In this document: one piece after another, positions 24,794-33,797 of the stretch
Layout: the number at the start of each line of letters is the position of its first letter
Numbering within the stretch: the stretch's first letter is position 1
Assembly: GCF_000153205.1 (NCBI RefSeq)
Contig: NZ_CH672427.1
Location: forward strand, 2,428,342 to 2,492,341
From: Nitrococcus mobilis Nb-231
Lineage (GTDB): Bacteria; Pseudomonadota; Gammaproteobacteria; Nitrococcales; Nitrococcaceae
Direction: 5' to 3'
DNA length: 64,000 nucleotides
Notes under the pieces: model-generated
The model's database searches: none
What the model was told of the DNA's origin: nothing
The model's input: only the letters and a program-made list of their open reading frames with translations
Made by a program: the position numbers and the translations under genes

Positions 24794-25405
24794 TTATGGT
24801 TTGTGAACGGCCTTGCGCAGAGCGAGTCGGATCAATTCCTCGCTGCTCAATTCAGCTTCGGCCAGTCCAGCCAATAGTTGCTGAGCCTCGGGCGTTTTGT
24901 AGCCGAGCGCCAGCAAGGCACTCATAGCTTCGGTGAACGCTTCGTTTGCGCCGCCTGCTGCGGAAAAGGAGGCTCCCGCTGCTGTACTGGCCTGGGTGGC
25001 AAGCGCAGAGAGCCGATCTTGCATCTCTACGATTAGACGTTCGGCCGTTTTTTTACCTACGCCAGGCAAGCGTATGAGCGCTGCGGTATCACGCTGGCGC
25101 ACACACCACAGAAATTCTTCCGTGCGCATGCCGGAGAGGAAAGCCAGCGCCATTTTAGGGCCTACGCCGCTTACTCGGATGAGGCTGCGAAATAACGCCC
25201 GCTCTTGCTCAGTGTGGAAGCCATATAGGGTATGCCCATCCTCCTTGATGGCGAGGTGAGTGCGAAGAGTAATTGCCTCGCCCTGGGCTGGCAGCTCGTA
25301 GAAGGTGGACATTGGGGCTTCGACTTCGTAGCCCACACCTTGAACATCGATGAGCAACCGTGGTGGTTGCTTTTCAAGTAGAATGCCGCGCAGCCGGCCA
25401 ATCAT
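24794..25405 (-). CDS. ruvA: Holliday junction protein RuvA
   Basis: A 203-residue DNA-binding protein that forms a tetramer on Holliday junctions and recruits RuvB. MIGRLRGILLEKQPPRLLID is the N-terminal OB domain; the two helix-hairpin-helix motifs are SLIRVSGVGPKMALAFLSG and LIRLPGVGKKTAERLIVEM. The C-terminal domain III (AMSALLALGYKTPEAQQLL) contacts RuvB. ATG 25405 overlaps the ruvC stop by 4 nt, a typical coupling. Confidence 0.97.
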   Translation of the reverse strand: MIGRLRGILLEKQPPRLLIDVQGVGYEVEAPMSTFYELPAQGEAITLRTHLAIKEDGHTLYGFHTEQERALFRSLIRVSGVGPKMALAFLSGMRTEEFLWCVRQRDTAALIRLPGVGKKTAERLIVEMQDRLSALATQASTAAGASFSAAGGANEAFTEAMSALLALGYKTPEAQQLLAGLAEAELSSEELIRLALRKAVHKP

Positions 25406-25977
25406 GATATGAGCTTCTCGCCGGCCCGCGCGCAGTCGAAGCGCTGTCCATGGGCGTGGCAAACGGCGGTGGCCAGCGCATCCGCTGCATCGACTCGTAG
25501 ATTCCCCCGCAGGCCCAGCAAGCTTTGCACCATGTACTGCACCTGCTGCTTGTCAGCGTTACCTGTTCCGACCAGAGCTTGCTTGATCCTTCGGGGCGTG
25601 TACTCGGCAACCGTCAGGCCGGCCTGGGCACAGGCGCAAATGGCCGCGCCGCGCGCATGACCGAGCTTCAGCGCCGAGCTCGGATTGCGATGGACGAAAA
25701 CCTGTTCGACCGCAGCGGTGACCGGCTCGTACTGAGCCAGGACGTGTGCTAGCTGTTCAAATAGGATGTTCAACCGCTCGGGAAGAGGGCCGTCCGGAAT
25801 CCGGATGATGCCGCTACCAACGTAAGCTAACCTGGAGCCGTTTACTGTAATGACACCGTAGCCGGTGATCCGCAAACCGGGATCAATGCCGAGGATGCGC
25901 CGCGGGCTGCTGCGGTGCCGCAAGTCCTCAAGCCTCGTCGTAAGCTGATTCCTGTATTTCGGCGTTGGTATAGACAT
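25402..25977 (-). CDS. ruvC: Holliday junction endonuclease RuvC
   Basis: RNase H-fold resolvase. ILGIDPGLRITGYGVI contains the first catalytic Asp; AAVEQVFVHRNPSSALKLG the Glu; DAADALATAVCHAHG the last acidic/His pair. Start: the ATG at 25977 overlaps the end of yebC by 50 bp and adds ~18 residues not typical of the family. A TTG at 25923, just after the yebC stop, has GAGG close upstream and would give 173 residues, the length of E. coli RuvC; this shorter start may be the real one. The gene is coupled to ruvA. Confidence 0.93.
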   Translation of the reverse strand: MSIPTPKYRNQLTTRLEDLRHRSSPRRILGIDPGLRITGYGVITVNGSRLAYVGSGIIRIPDGPLPERLNILFEQLAHVLAQYEPVTAAVEQVFVHRNPSSALKLGHARGAAICACAQAGLTVAEYTPRRIKQALVGTGNADKQQVQYMVQSLLGLRGNLRVDAADALATAVCHAHGQRFDCARAGEKLIS

Positions 25978-26671
25978 GTTGGACGTCGTCCAAATCCTCC
26001 AGGTGTTCTATAATTTTCAGTACCTTGCGACCTTCTTCAGCGCCGAGCACTACGGTGGTCTCCGGCCGCATGGTAATCTCGGCATCCGCCGGGTGCAGGT
26101 CGGCGAGCTCCAGTGCCTGCTTGACCGCATCATAGTGTTCCGGCGAGCTCAGCACTTCCACCGAACCGTCGTCGCTATTGGCGATGTCTTCGGCGCCGGC
26201 CTCCAGTGCGACCTCGAGAATGCGGTCCTCATCGCTGTGCGGCGGGAAGACAAAAACACCCTGCCTGCGGAAAAGGTACGCCACGCAGCCGTCCGTGCCC
26301 AGATTGCCGCCGTATTTGCTGAAAGCAAAGCGGACCTCGCTGACCGTACGGTTACGATTATCGGTCATGCAGTCGGCCATAATGGCGACCCCGGCCGGCC
26401 CATAACCTTCGAAACGGGGCTCCTCATAGCTTTCCAACTCATCCGTGCCGGCTCCGCGCTTGATCGCCCGCTCGATGTTGTCCTTCGGCATGTTGACGCT
26501 GAGCGCGCGATCGATGGCAAGTCGCAGCCGTGGATTCAAATCGGGATTCGGGCCGCCGACCCGGGCCGCGACCGTGATTTCCCGGATTAATTTGGTAAAG
26601 ATTTTACCGCGCTTGGCGTCCTGAGCCTTTTTGCGATGTTGTATATTCGCCCACTTGCTATGTCCTGCCAT
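25928..26671 (-). CDS. yebC: YebC/PmpR family protein
   Basis: A 247-residue protein of the YebC family, starting MAGHSKWANIQHRKKAQDAK, with NMPKDNIERAIKRGAG, EGYGPAGVAIMADCMTDNRN and the acidic ending DVQHVYTNAEIQES. Members are DNA-binding regulators (PmpR) or ribosome-associated factors that help translation of difficult sequences. It is the first gene of yebC-ruvC-ruvA-ruvB, the standard gammaproteobacterial order. Confidence 0.96.
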   Translation of the reverse strand: MAGHSKWANIQHRKKAQDAKRGKIFTKLIREITVAARVGGPNPDLNPRLRLAIDRALSVNMPKDNIERAIKRGAGTDELESYEEPRFEGYGPAGVAIMADCMTDNRNRTVSEVRFAFSKYGGNLGTDGCVAYLFRRQGVFVFPPHSDEDRILEVALEAGAEDIANSDDGSVEVLSSPEHYDAVKQALELADLHPADAEITMRPETTVVLGAEEGRKVLKIIEHLEDLDDVQHVYTNAEIQESAYDEA

Positions 26672-26868
26672 GATTTGCCTCGAGGTGCATTCCCGCAGTC
26701 GGAGCGGATGGAACCGGCGTGCATGTCGCTCCGTTGCTAAGGCTTGATATCGTAAGTTGTCGATTTTACGCCGGCCAGCTGATCAGGTAAGGCTATGCAC
26801 TATATGGATCAAGCGGCAGCCAAGAGTTTATCGGCTTGGCAGCCGCGCCATTATAAACCGGCCGCTAG

Positions 26869-27027
26869 TGTAGTGCCCCGCCCTATTTGACACTTATAGA
26901 GCTCCAGGCCGGTGTCAGCGCAAGGCGGCGCTCGCCGGCAGTGGCCGTCGGCCTTGTCAAGAGCGCCAACACCGCAGATGGCCGCCCGGCCTCACGCTAT
27001 AAGCGCTAAATAGGGCGGGGCCCTACA
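26869..27027. repeat. 159-bp MITE with CTAG target duplication
   Basis: TGTAGTGCCCCGCCCTATTT at the left end is mirrored at the right end (AAATAGGGCGGGGCCCTACA) with one mismatch; similarity continues to CTTATAG on both sides. CTAG flanks both ends (26865-26868 and 27028-27031), a 4-bp target duplication. The interior is GC-rich with no gene. The paired ends at 4444-4507 belong to the same family. The region 26672-26864 upstream holds nothing recognised. Confidence 0.8.
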
Positions 27028-27478
27028 CTAGTAGCGTTCGGAGGATATCATTAGGTGCTTAGTCCCGGGGTGTGGGGTGATGGGCTGCTTGAACCGCCTC
27101 GGAGCTCTATCTTCCCCGCTAATCCCGCTTCTCAAACCAGCACCAACGTGCTCCCGGCTCTGTCCGATCCCTTGATCCGCTGTGAGGACTGAGACTACAG
27201 TCGATCGTTCACGAATTGACCTAACTGAGATGCCCCGAGCCGGCGCGAGCCCTAAATGGCCACCTCGGGATCGGGAAAACACCGGTACGAGCGGTCTCGT
27301 GACGGCTACCGGGGTCGCGCCGGCGCAAGCAGCGGTGGGAGGCGGCGGATCCCGTTCAGATTGTTGACGAGGCGACAACCGCCGCGCCCTTGGGCAGCTT
27401 CCGGCTCTTCAGAGATTCCCCTGACGCAACTAAAGCAAGCCACGGTCGACCTAAAGCGGCCCCGTCGGAGGAAAAGAG

Positions 27479-27559
27479 TTGAAAAAGACCCGTCGAGTCA
27501 TCCAATTGGTTTTTGTCGCAGCCGTATCTTCGATCGGACTGGTTGCGAGAGCTCGGTGA
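27479..27559 (+). other. Possible remnant of a secreted-protein leader
   Basis: After GAGGAAAAGAG, a TTG opens a 26-codon frame LKKTRRVIQLVFVAAVSSIG ending in TGA. It has the charge and hydrophobic core of a signal peptide but no mature protein. It may be the broken start of a lost gene or chance. The surrounding 27032-27747 shows no other convincing gene. Confidence 0.3.
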
Positions 27560-27747
27560 TAAGGCAGGCCGAGTTCATCCAGATGAATAAGAACCCTTTG
27601 CTGCACTCGAGGAGCCACTTGATGACCGTGAGCCCCCTCGTTTCGGAATGTCAGAGAGGGCTGCGGGTGGTTCTGACGGCGGCGCAGCTAGCCTTCCGAG
27701 AATTGCCGGCGCCCTGGAGGGCACAGCGCCCGGAACCAAGCAGGGTA

Positions 27748-28818
27748 ATGGCCGCGGTCATGGCCACGGGCTTCCTCGTGTTGTTCCTCTGTCGGGTTGC
27801 CATGTCAGAGAACAGCAAGACCAAGGGTCCGTGGGCGCCTCCAGAGCCGTCCCACATCGAATACGACTGGATTCAGCTCGACTCGGGAGAATGGCTCAAG
27901 GGCGATCTCGAGCGGCTCCGCGACCGCAAGGTTGACTTCGACAGCGACAAGCTGAACGATCTGGCTGTTGACTTCTCGGACGTGGCCCGCTTTCATCTGC
28001 CACGACCCCATGCGTACCGCCTCGAGAACCACGCAGTTTACCGTGGAGTGGCCGAGATGCGCGATGGGCTCGTGCGGGTGCGAACGACCTCAGAGATTGT
28101 GGAGTTTCACCGCGACGAGCTCGTCAGCATCGTCCAGGGCAAAGGACGCGAGCGCGACCGCTGGTCGACGCAGCTAAGCACGGGCTTTGCGACGAGACAA
28201 GGCAACACGAACCAGGTCGACCTCACGGCATTGCTTAATGTCCGCCGGGAGACCGCGCTTACGCGGCTAAGCTTCGACTACAATGGGCTGCTCACCAGCG
28301 TGAACGATGAGAGGGCCGCCAACAGTCACCGCGCTTCCACCTCCCTTGACGTCTACCTCACGAAGCGTCTGTTCCTGACGGTTCCCTCTTTCGAGTTCTT
28401 CAGTGACCAGTTCCAGAACATCGCTCAGCGGTACACGCCGGGTGCTGGTCTCGGCTACGAGTTCGTCCGCCGGCCGTGGGTGGACTGGGATGTAAAAACC
28501 GGCGCGGCCTACCAATACACCAAGTTCGTTTCGGGGGAGGTTGCGAAGAACATAGCTGTAATCGCAAGTACCGAATTCGACTTCGACTTCGATGTCTTCG
28601 ACTGGGACAATCTCTATCGAATCCAGATCGTCGCGACCGATCTCGGAATGACCAGCCATCACTTCGAATCCGTGGTTTCCTTCGACATCTGGGGCCCTAT
28701 AGACTTCGACGTCGCGTTCATCTGGGACCGCATCATGAGGCCGGAGCCAGACTCGGACGGCGTTCGTCCCAAGAGCGATGACACTCGGCTGAGCGTTGGT
28801 CTCGGTCTCGACTTATGA
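27748..28818 (+). CDS. DUF481 family outer-membrane protein
   Basis: A 356-residue protein. MAAVMATGFLVLFLCRVAMS is a signal peptide. Residues ~35-130 form a small beta domain (YDWIQLDSGEWLKGDLERLR, resembling the nuclear-export-like fold seen ahead of DUF481 in some proteins). From WSTQLSTGFATRQGNTNQVD on, the alternating strands (YNGLLTSVNDERAANSHRAS; SFEFFSDQFQNIAQRYTPGA; FDFDFDVFDWDNLYRIQIV) and the final SVGLGLDL make a DUF481 (YdiY-like) beta barrel. The frame is open far upstream to 27256, but the signal peptide supports ATG 27748. Function unknown. It is flanked by a MITE and a decayed arylsulfatase gene. Confidence 0.72.
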   Translation: MAAVMATGFLVLFLCRVAMSENSKTKGPWAPPEPSHIEYDWIQLDSGEWLKGDLERLRDRKVDFDSDKLNDLAVDFSDVARFHLPRPHAYRLENHAVYRGVAEMRDGLVRVRTTSEIVEFHRDELVSIVQGKGRERDRWSTQLSTGFATRQGNTNQVDLTALLNVRRETALTRLSFDYNGLLTSVNDERAANSHRASTSLDVYLTKRLFLTVPSFEFFSDQFQNIAQRYTPGAGLGYEFVRRPWVDWDVKTGAAYQYTKFVSGEVAKNIAVIASTEFDFDFDVFDWDNLYRIQIVATDLGMTSHHFESVVSFDIWGPIDFDVAFIWDRIMRPEPDSDGVRPKSDDTRLSVGLGLDL

Positions 28819-29206
28819 GCCGAATGAAGGCCAACCGAGGACTGCTGGATGCCTCGGCGAGCCCGATCTCCTGGGATGCATTTTCGGCTTTCGTGTTGAG
28901 ATTGAAACCCGTTCCTTCACTCAAGCATCTCGCCCGCCGGGATGTCTCGTTTCACCCGGACGTCGGCCTGCGCGGCTGGCCCAGTTCTGAATGGGAGGGG
29001 CGCGGTTGGAGTGTTTAATAGCTCCGCTGCCGTTTCGATATTTAGTTCATCGAGCATGCTCTGTTCGCTATCCTCGCCACCGGTGCCGTTGCCATTTCCA
29101 GAAAGTGCGAAAACTGTTGACACTACCTCGCATCCCAAAGGCGGGCTTCCTTGCCCCAGAGGGAGCCGCGCGAGACGGTCGCCACCACCGAAGGCGACGG
29201 CTGCAG
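28819..29206. other. Intergenic region after the DUF481 gene
   Basis: About 390 bp. Short open frames exist on both strands, but none shows a family I recognise or a ribosome site. Together with the decayed sulfatase beyond it, the stretch is probably gene debris. Confidence 0.35.
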
Positions 29207-29835
29207 CTAGTCGATTTCCAGGGTTATTTTGTCAATCTTCCCAGTAAACCGGGTCTCCCCGGGGCCGTAGCCGACGCCCTGTGCGACAGGCGTCTGGTTG
29301 TCGAGCCCCACATCAGCGGTCTCGTCCGCCGAGAAAATGTTGGGTTGGGTGCGGTCAATCCTTCCCTTTGCGACTTTCTTGCCGTTGAATGAAAGTGTCG
29401 CTAAGCCGCTTTGTCCCGGCCGCCCCCATCGTAATCGAAGTCCAGCTGCACGCGCGCCTTGCCGGCTTCAAGGGCGGTCGGGCTCTCCACGACATAGCGT
29501 TCGAGGCCGAGGAAGTTGTACTCATAGGCCGGTTTTCCCTCGCGTAGATGCAGCGACCAGCCGCCGAACCGGCCGCTTTGTGCGAGCAGCACATTCGCGC
29601 GCCTTCCTTCGGGATCTCGATCTCGGCAGTGATTGTCACTGAGCGGTTTTTCGCGTTAATGAACGTCTTCTCCAGCATGCCCTCCATCCCCTCGTAGAGC
29701 GTCAGCGAGGTGCGCTCGCCCAGAGCAGATCGGGGCGCCCCGCAAGCGCGGGATGCATCCGCACGATGGTCCGGTCATCGATAGGAAGCACATGGTACTT
29801 CGTTGCTGTCCTCGTCAAATCCGAAAGAGTTTCTT
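29207..29835 (-). pseudogene. Arylsulfatase, C-terminal part, several frameshifts
   Basis: Pieces of one arylsulfatase C-terminus lie in different minus-strand frames: ATKYHVLPIDDRTIVRMHPA then AGRPDLL (~29740-29815), MEGMLEKTFINAKNRSVTIT (from 29687), LLAQSGRFGGWSLHLREGKP (from 29592) with AYEYNFLGLERY, and finally FSADETADVGLDNQTPVAQG to the stop at 29207. The catalytic N-terminal domain with the formylglycine Cys is missing. At least three indels separate the segments, so this is a dead gene. Its loss is not obviously tied to a mobile element. Confidence 0.75.
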
Positions 29836-30240
29836 CGTATATTGCCGGGACACTTTACTAGAGCGTGACTAGAGCGTGCTTAGTGGGCGGGCGTCGAGGT
29901 GGGGCCGGCGACCACCTTCAGATGGCGTCGATGACACGGGCACCGTAGCTTCGGCAGGGTCTCAATCGAAGCGACTCGGGGTAGTGGGTGTTTCCCAAAC
30001 GAACTGGCAACACCCCACGGCGCGGATAGTGCGCTACGGTGTGACGGAATTCGCCGACGGGTGCTCAGATAATACCGTTTAATAGTGGCTATTCTCTATA
30101 AGTTGCGGTGTGTCTTAGCCGATAGCAGGGTATGGCAACCTCTGTTTAGAGTAAGGGCGGAATGATTGCGATACAGGTGGGCTGAAACCGGCATGGCTGC
30201 GCTGTTATATCGGGAGCATTTTGGGATAGAGGTGTCACTT
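29836..30240. other. Intergenic region before the HDOD gene
   Basis: About 400 bp with no recognised gene. A short direct repeat (TAGAGCGTG) occurs twice near 29860-29878. GATAGAGGTGTCACTT just before 30241 is the likely ribosome site of the HDOD gene. Confidence 0.35.
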
Positions 30241-31485
30241 ATGCCAGGAAATATATCGCCAGACATGCTGGAAGGGCTCATCCCACTGCGCGAGCTGGAT
30301 GAGGCCGCGCTTGCAGCGTTGGCGGCCGAGGCGGAGCTCGAAGAGTATCCCGCTAAGACGGTGGTTGCTCGCCGTGGTGTAAACGATCGATATGTCCGCT
30401 ACGTGCTCTCGGGGGAGGTGCTTGTTGTTGGTAACGACGGTTCCCGGCGCAGCCTCATCGGCATGGGCAACGCTGCGATCGCAGCGGAGCCGTTAGGGTT
30501 GGAAGACCCGTGCCCTTTCAATGCCATCGCCTGTACTGAGGTTAAGCTGATTTGTCTCTCGCGTGAGCGTATCGAAGAGCAACTCAATGCTCGCCCGCTG
30601 TTCGAGTACCAAGTGGACGAGGTGGCGGGAGCGGACGGGACGGCCGGCGACCACCTGTTTTGCCAACTCATTCAGGACCTCATGCAGGACCGGCTGGCAT
30701 TGCCCAGCATGCCCGAGATCGCATTGCGGGTTCGCCAGGCCATTAACGATCCCAATGCCGGGGCAAACGAGGTAGCGCGGATCATTCAAGCGGACCCGGT
30801 TGTCGCCGCGCGCATCATTCAGGCGGCCAATAGCGCCACGTTCGCTGGTCAAAAGGCCGCCGGAAGTCTCAACGGGGCTATCGTGCGGCTTGGGCTCAAA
30901 ACCGTCCGTGAGGTGATCGTTGCGGCCACGATGCACGGAGTCTTTCAGACTAAACATAGTTTGTTGCGCCGGCGCATGATGGAGTTGTGGACCCATAGCA
31001 CCGTTGTTGCAGCCATCAGCACGGTACTCTCGCGTAAGCTACGCGGTTTCAACCCGGATCTCGCCCTGCTTGCCGGGTTGGTCCACGACATCGGGGTCGT
31101 GCCTATTCTGGCCCATGCGCACGATTACGATGAGCTGACCCAGGACCCGGAGCTTCTCGAGAGTACCATCACGGCCTATCGTGGCCAGATCGGTGCCATG
31201 ATCTTGCGACGCTGGAATTTCTCGGACGAGCTGATAACAGCCGTACTGGAGGCCGAAGATTGGTATCGCACACATGAGAGCCAGGCGGACTACGCTGATC
31301 TGATTATTGTCTCTCAGTTACAGAGTTATTCCGGCACTGAGGCGAGCCGGCATTACCCGAGCCTCGATGAGTTACCGGTCTATGAGCGATTGGGATTAAC
31401 CGAGTTGGGTATCTCAGAGCGTACGCCGATTCTCGAGGAGGCACACGAGGAGATCGCGGCCGTGCAGCGCCTATTGTCGGGGTAA
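30241..31485 (+). CDS. Cyclic-nucleotide-binding-like plus HDOD domain signalling protein
   Basis: A 414-residue cytoplasmic protein. Residues ~10-125 form a cNMP-binding-type beta roll (LRELDEAALAALAAEAELEE; VVARRGVNDRYVRYVLSGEV; AEPLGLEDPCPFNAIA), though the phosphate-binding cassette is poorly conserved. From ~150 an HDOD domain follows: LPSMPEIALRVRQAINDP, ADPVVAARIIQAANSATFAG and LAGLVHDIGVVPILAHAHDY. HDOD proteins are non-enzymatic relatives of HD phosphohydrolases that act in signalling, often with cyclic-di-GMP or stress pathways. ATG 30241 has a GAGG site 8 nt upstream; an upstream ATG (30166) lacks one. Single gene. Confidence 0.83.
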   Translation: MPGNISPDMLEGLIPLRELDEAALAALAAEAELEEYPAKTVVARRGVNDRYVRYVLSGEVLVVGNDGSRRSLIGMGNAAIAAEPLGLEDPCPFNAIACTEVKLICLSRERIEEQLNARPLFEYQVDEVAGADGTAGDHLFCQLIQDLMQDRLALPSMPEIALRVRQAINDPNAGANEVARIIQADPVVAARIIQAANSATFAGQKAAGSLNGAIVRLGLKTVREVIVAATMHGVFQTKHSLLRRRMMELWTHSTVVAAISTVLSRKLRGFNPDLALLAGLVHDIGVVPILAHAHDYDELTQDPELLESTITAYRGQIGAMILRRWNFSDELITAVLEAEDWYRTHESQADYADLIIVSQLQSYSGTEASRHYPSLDELPVYERLGLTELGISERTPILEEAHEEIAAVQRLLSG

Positions 31486-31962
31486 AGGAGCGCTTCTGGC
31501 AAGGCGTGTGCTCTGCGGTCTATCTGCAATCCCCGCCGTTTTGCTCCGTGGGGCGGCTTATCTACCCGGCCGGGGTCTGCGCAAATCTTGTCCTGGGTAG
31601 CGACGCCATCGTTGGGCTTCGGCGAGGCGTTCCGCCGAGCAGCCAATGCGGCATTTTCCGATGATGCGCCCGCTCATAATTATTGTGCATGGCCGCGACG
31701 CGGTGTCGGCAACAGTGCCATACTATAGTCTATCGCAGTAGTGTGTGAGCGAATGGCGTCCAGTCAGCATCCAAACGCGAGCGGCACCACTATTGCATAG
31801 TGGCAAGCTCCTTCTGTCGGCACAGTCAATGCGCGCTGTTCGACAGCGAGCGCTCGAGGCGAGTTGGGCGTGACTGCAGATGTCCTTTAATAATTCCACA
31901 GACAGGATGCAGTGGGATGAGTGGGGCTGGCGCCGGTAAACGCTCGGCATTGGAGACGCCCG
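31486..31962. other. Intergenic region between the HDOD gene and phaR
   Basis: About 475 bp with no gene seen. Small open frames lack a ribosome site and similarity. The last 60 bp serve as leader of phaR. Confidence 0.35.
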
Positions 31963-32454
31963 ATGGCTAAGACACGCACCATTAAAAAATATCCTAATCG
32001 ACGACTTTATGATACGGCCATCAGCAGTTATATCACGCTCGCTGATGTCAAGCATCTGGTTCTAAACGGTGTCGAATTTGAGGTCATTGACGCCAAAACC
32101 AAGATGAATCTCACGCGCAGCATCTTGCTGCAGATCATCGCCGAGGAAGAGGAAGGCGGTGAGCCGATTTTCAGTAGCGCGCTGCTTGCTCAGTTGATTC
32201 GTGCCTACGGTGGCAGTATGCAGAATATGCTCACGAGCTACCTCGAGAAGAGTATGGAGCTCTGGGCGGAACAGCAACGCGTCTTTCATGAGCGTACGCG
32301 CGGCTTCATTGATACCAATCCGATGCAGGTGTTGACCCAGATCGCAGAGCGTAACCTGGCCATGTGGCGGGCGATGAGCGGCCTCAATGTGGGGGATACG
32401 GGGCAACGCTCCGAGCGAAAAAACCACAGATCCTCAGGCGATAAGCCGGAATAA
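31963..32454 (+). CDS. phaR: Polyhydroxyalkanoate synthesis regulator PhaR
   Basis: A 163-residue protein. The N-terminal DNA/PHB-binding domain reads IKKYPNRRLYDTAISSYITL, DVKHLVLNGVEFEVIDAKT and LTRSILLQIIAEEEEGG, the highly conserved PhaR signature. The second domain (LLAQLIRAYGGSMQNMLTSY) is the PHB accumulation regulator domain, followed by a helical tail. PhaR represses phasin and its own gene and lets go when it binds nascent PHB granules. ATG 31963 starts MAKTRTIKK; a frame from 31921 is longer but unconserved. phaB follows about 500 bp later. Confidence 0.92.
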   Translation: MAKTRTIKKYPNRRLYDTAISSYITLADVKHLVLNGVEFEVIDAKTKMNLTRSILLQIIAEEEEGGEPIFSSALLAQLIRAYGGSMQNMLTSYLEKSMELWAEQQRVFHERTRGFIDTNPMQVLTQIAERNLAMWRAMSGLNVGDTGQRSERKNHRSSGDKPE

Positions 32455-32755
32455 TGACGAGCGGATCGACCGTCGGGGCGAGTCGTGCTTGCCGCTGCTG
32501 CAATGACCGAGCATCTGGTCGGGTTCTCTCGGATCCTCTCGGGTTCTCTACTGTTGGGTTCGGCGCTTCGTGTCATTCTCATCCAAATCCTCCTCTTAGT
32601 TTGACTTAAAGCCGTTCTGACCCCTCGACCGGGGCCACGGCTTCGTCACCGGGGCAATGGAGGCCTCAGGAGCGCTATACGCGTAACCCTCTAAAATGCA
32701 ATGCCAGGCACCCGGAGCGCGGCGGTATCGCCCAGAGCGCGCGCCGGGTTATGCA

Positions 32756-32785
32756 TTGACCCAGCGAGTCTCGTCCCTCTATCAT
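32756..32785 (+). promoter_or_regulatory. Candidate sigma-70 promoter of phaB
   Basis: TTGACC (32756-32761) and TATCAT (32780-32785) are spaced 18 bp. They lie 180 bp upstream of phaB in a region (32455-32964) with no convincing gene. A leader that long could hold a regulatory site, but no known PhaR site was identified. Confidence 0.4.
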
Positions 32786-32964
32786 GCGGCATATCATGGT
32801 GCGCCGCACAAGAAAATGAAATGGGCTCAGGAGCTTATGAACCAGCAGAAGCCATTGTTGTTCCAGCAGGTGCCGCGATAAGGGCGTTGAGCCGAGCGGG
32901 GGAGGTGGGATGCTGTCCGATAAAATGTCGTCTGCAGTGCAAGCGAGTTTAAGAGGACGGGCGC

Positions 32965-33711
32965 ATGAGTAAACGCGTGGCGTTAGTGACGGGTGGTAAT
33001 GGCGGGATCGGCACTTCGATTTGCCAGCAACTGGCCGGTGTCGGTTATCGGGTGGTGACTACGTGCGTTGACCCGCAGAAAGAAGCTATCGCCAGTTGGC
33101 GAGCGGTCCAACGTGAGCTGGGTTATGAGATCCATTGGGTGGCTTGCGACGTGTCGGACTATGGCGCTTGCGTCAGCATGGCGAGCGAGCTCGAGGCCGA
33201 GCATGGCAAGATCGATGTGATCGTCAATGCGGCGGGTATTACTCGGGATGCATTCCTGCACAAGATGGAGCCCGAGAGTTGGAATGCTGTTATCGACGTC
33301 AATCTCATTAGCGCATTCAATGTGACGCGTCAGTTCATCGGTAGTATGCGCACGCGGGAATTTGGACGTATCATCAACATTGCCTCGGTGAATGGCCAAA
33401 CCGGGCAGTTCGGCCAAACCAACTATTCGGCAGCCAAAGCAGGTATGCATGGTTTCACCATGGCGCTGGCCAAGGAAAGCGCGCTTAAAGGTATTACCGT
33501 CAACACCATATCGCCCGGATACATCCGCACTTCCATGACCGAAGCCATCCCCGATAAGGTCCGCGCAGCGATCGTCGCTCAGATTCCAGCCGGACGGATG
33601 GGAGAGCCCGGTGAGGTGGCTCGGGTGGCCGTATTCCTAGCGTCTGACGACTCCCAATACATTAATGGTGCCAATATTCCGATCAATGGTGCCCTGTTCT
33701 GCTCTTTTTGA
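32965..33711 (+). CDS. phaB: Acetoacetyl-CoA reductase PhaB
   Basis: A 248-residue short-chain dehydrogenase. ALVTGGNGGIGTSIC binds NADPH, NAAGITRD and the catalytic set N-S-Y-K are present (IINIASVNGQTGQFGQTNYS followed by AAKAG). The internal CVDPQKEAIASWRAVQRELG and the GQFGQTNYSAAKAGMHGFTM stretch are typical of PhaB rather than FabG. It reduces acetoacetyl-CoA to (R)-3-hydroxybutyryl-CoA for PHB synthesis. ATG 32965 follows AAGAGGACGGGCGC. phaA and phaC are not in the window. Confidence 0.9.
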   Translation: MSKRVALVTGGNGGIGTSICQQLAGVGYRVVTTCVDPQKEAIASWRAVQRELGYEIHWVACDVSDYGACVSMASELEAEHGKIDVIVNAAGITRDAFLHKMEPESWNAVIDVNLISAFNVTRQFIGSMRTREFGRIINIASVNGQTGQFGQTNYSAAKAGMHGFTMALAKESALKGITVNTISPGYIRTSMTEAIPDKVRAAIVAQIPAGRMGEPGEVARVAVFLASDDSQYINGANIPINGALFCSF

Positions 33712-33797
33712 GACAGGAGAGTGTTGCACGTAATCACTGCGGGCTTACGCGTGCCCAAGGCACACAAGTCGGTCGGCTAGATCTTGAATTATTGGCT

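Noticed and set aside
27256-27747. N-terminal extension of the DUF481 frame
   Set aside because: The extension lacks conserved features, and a good signal peptide starts at 27748.
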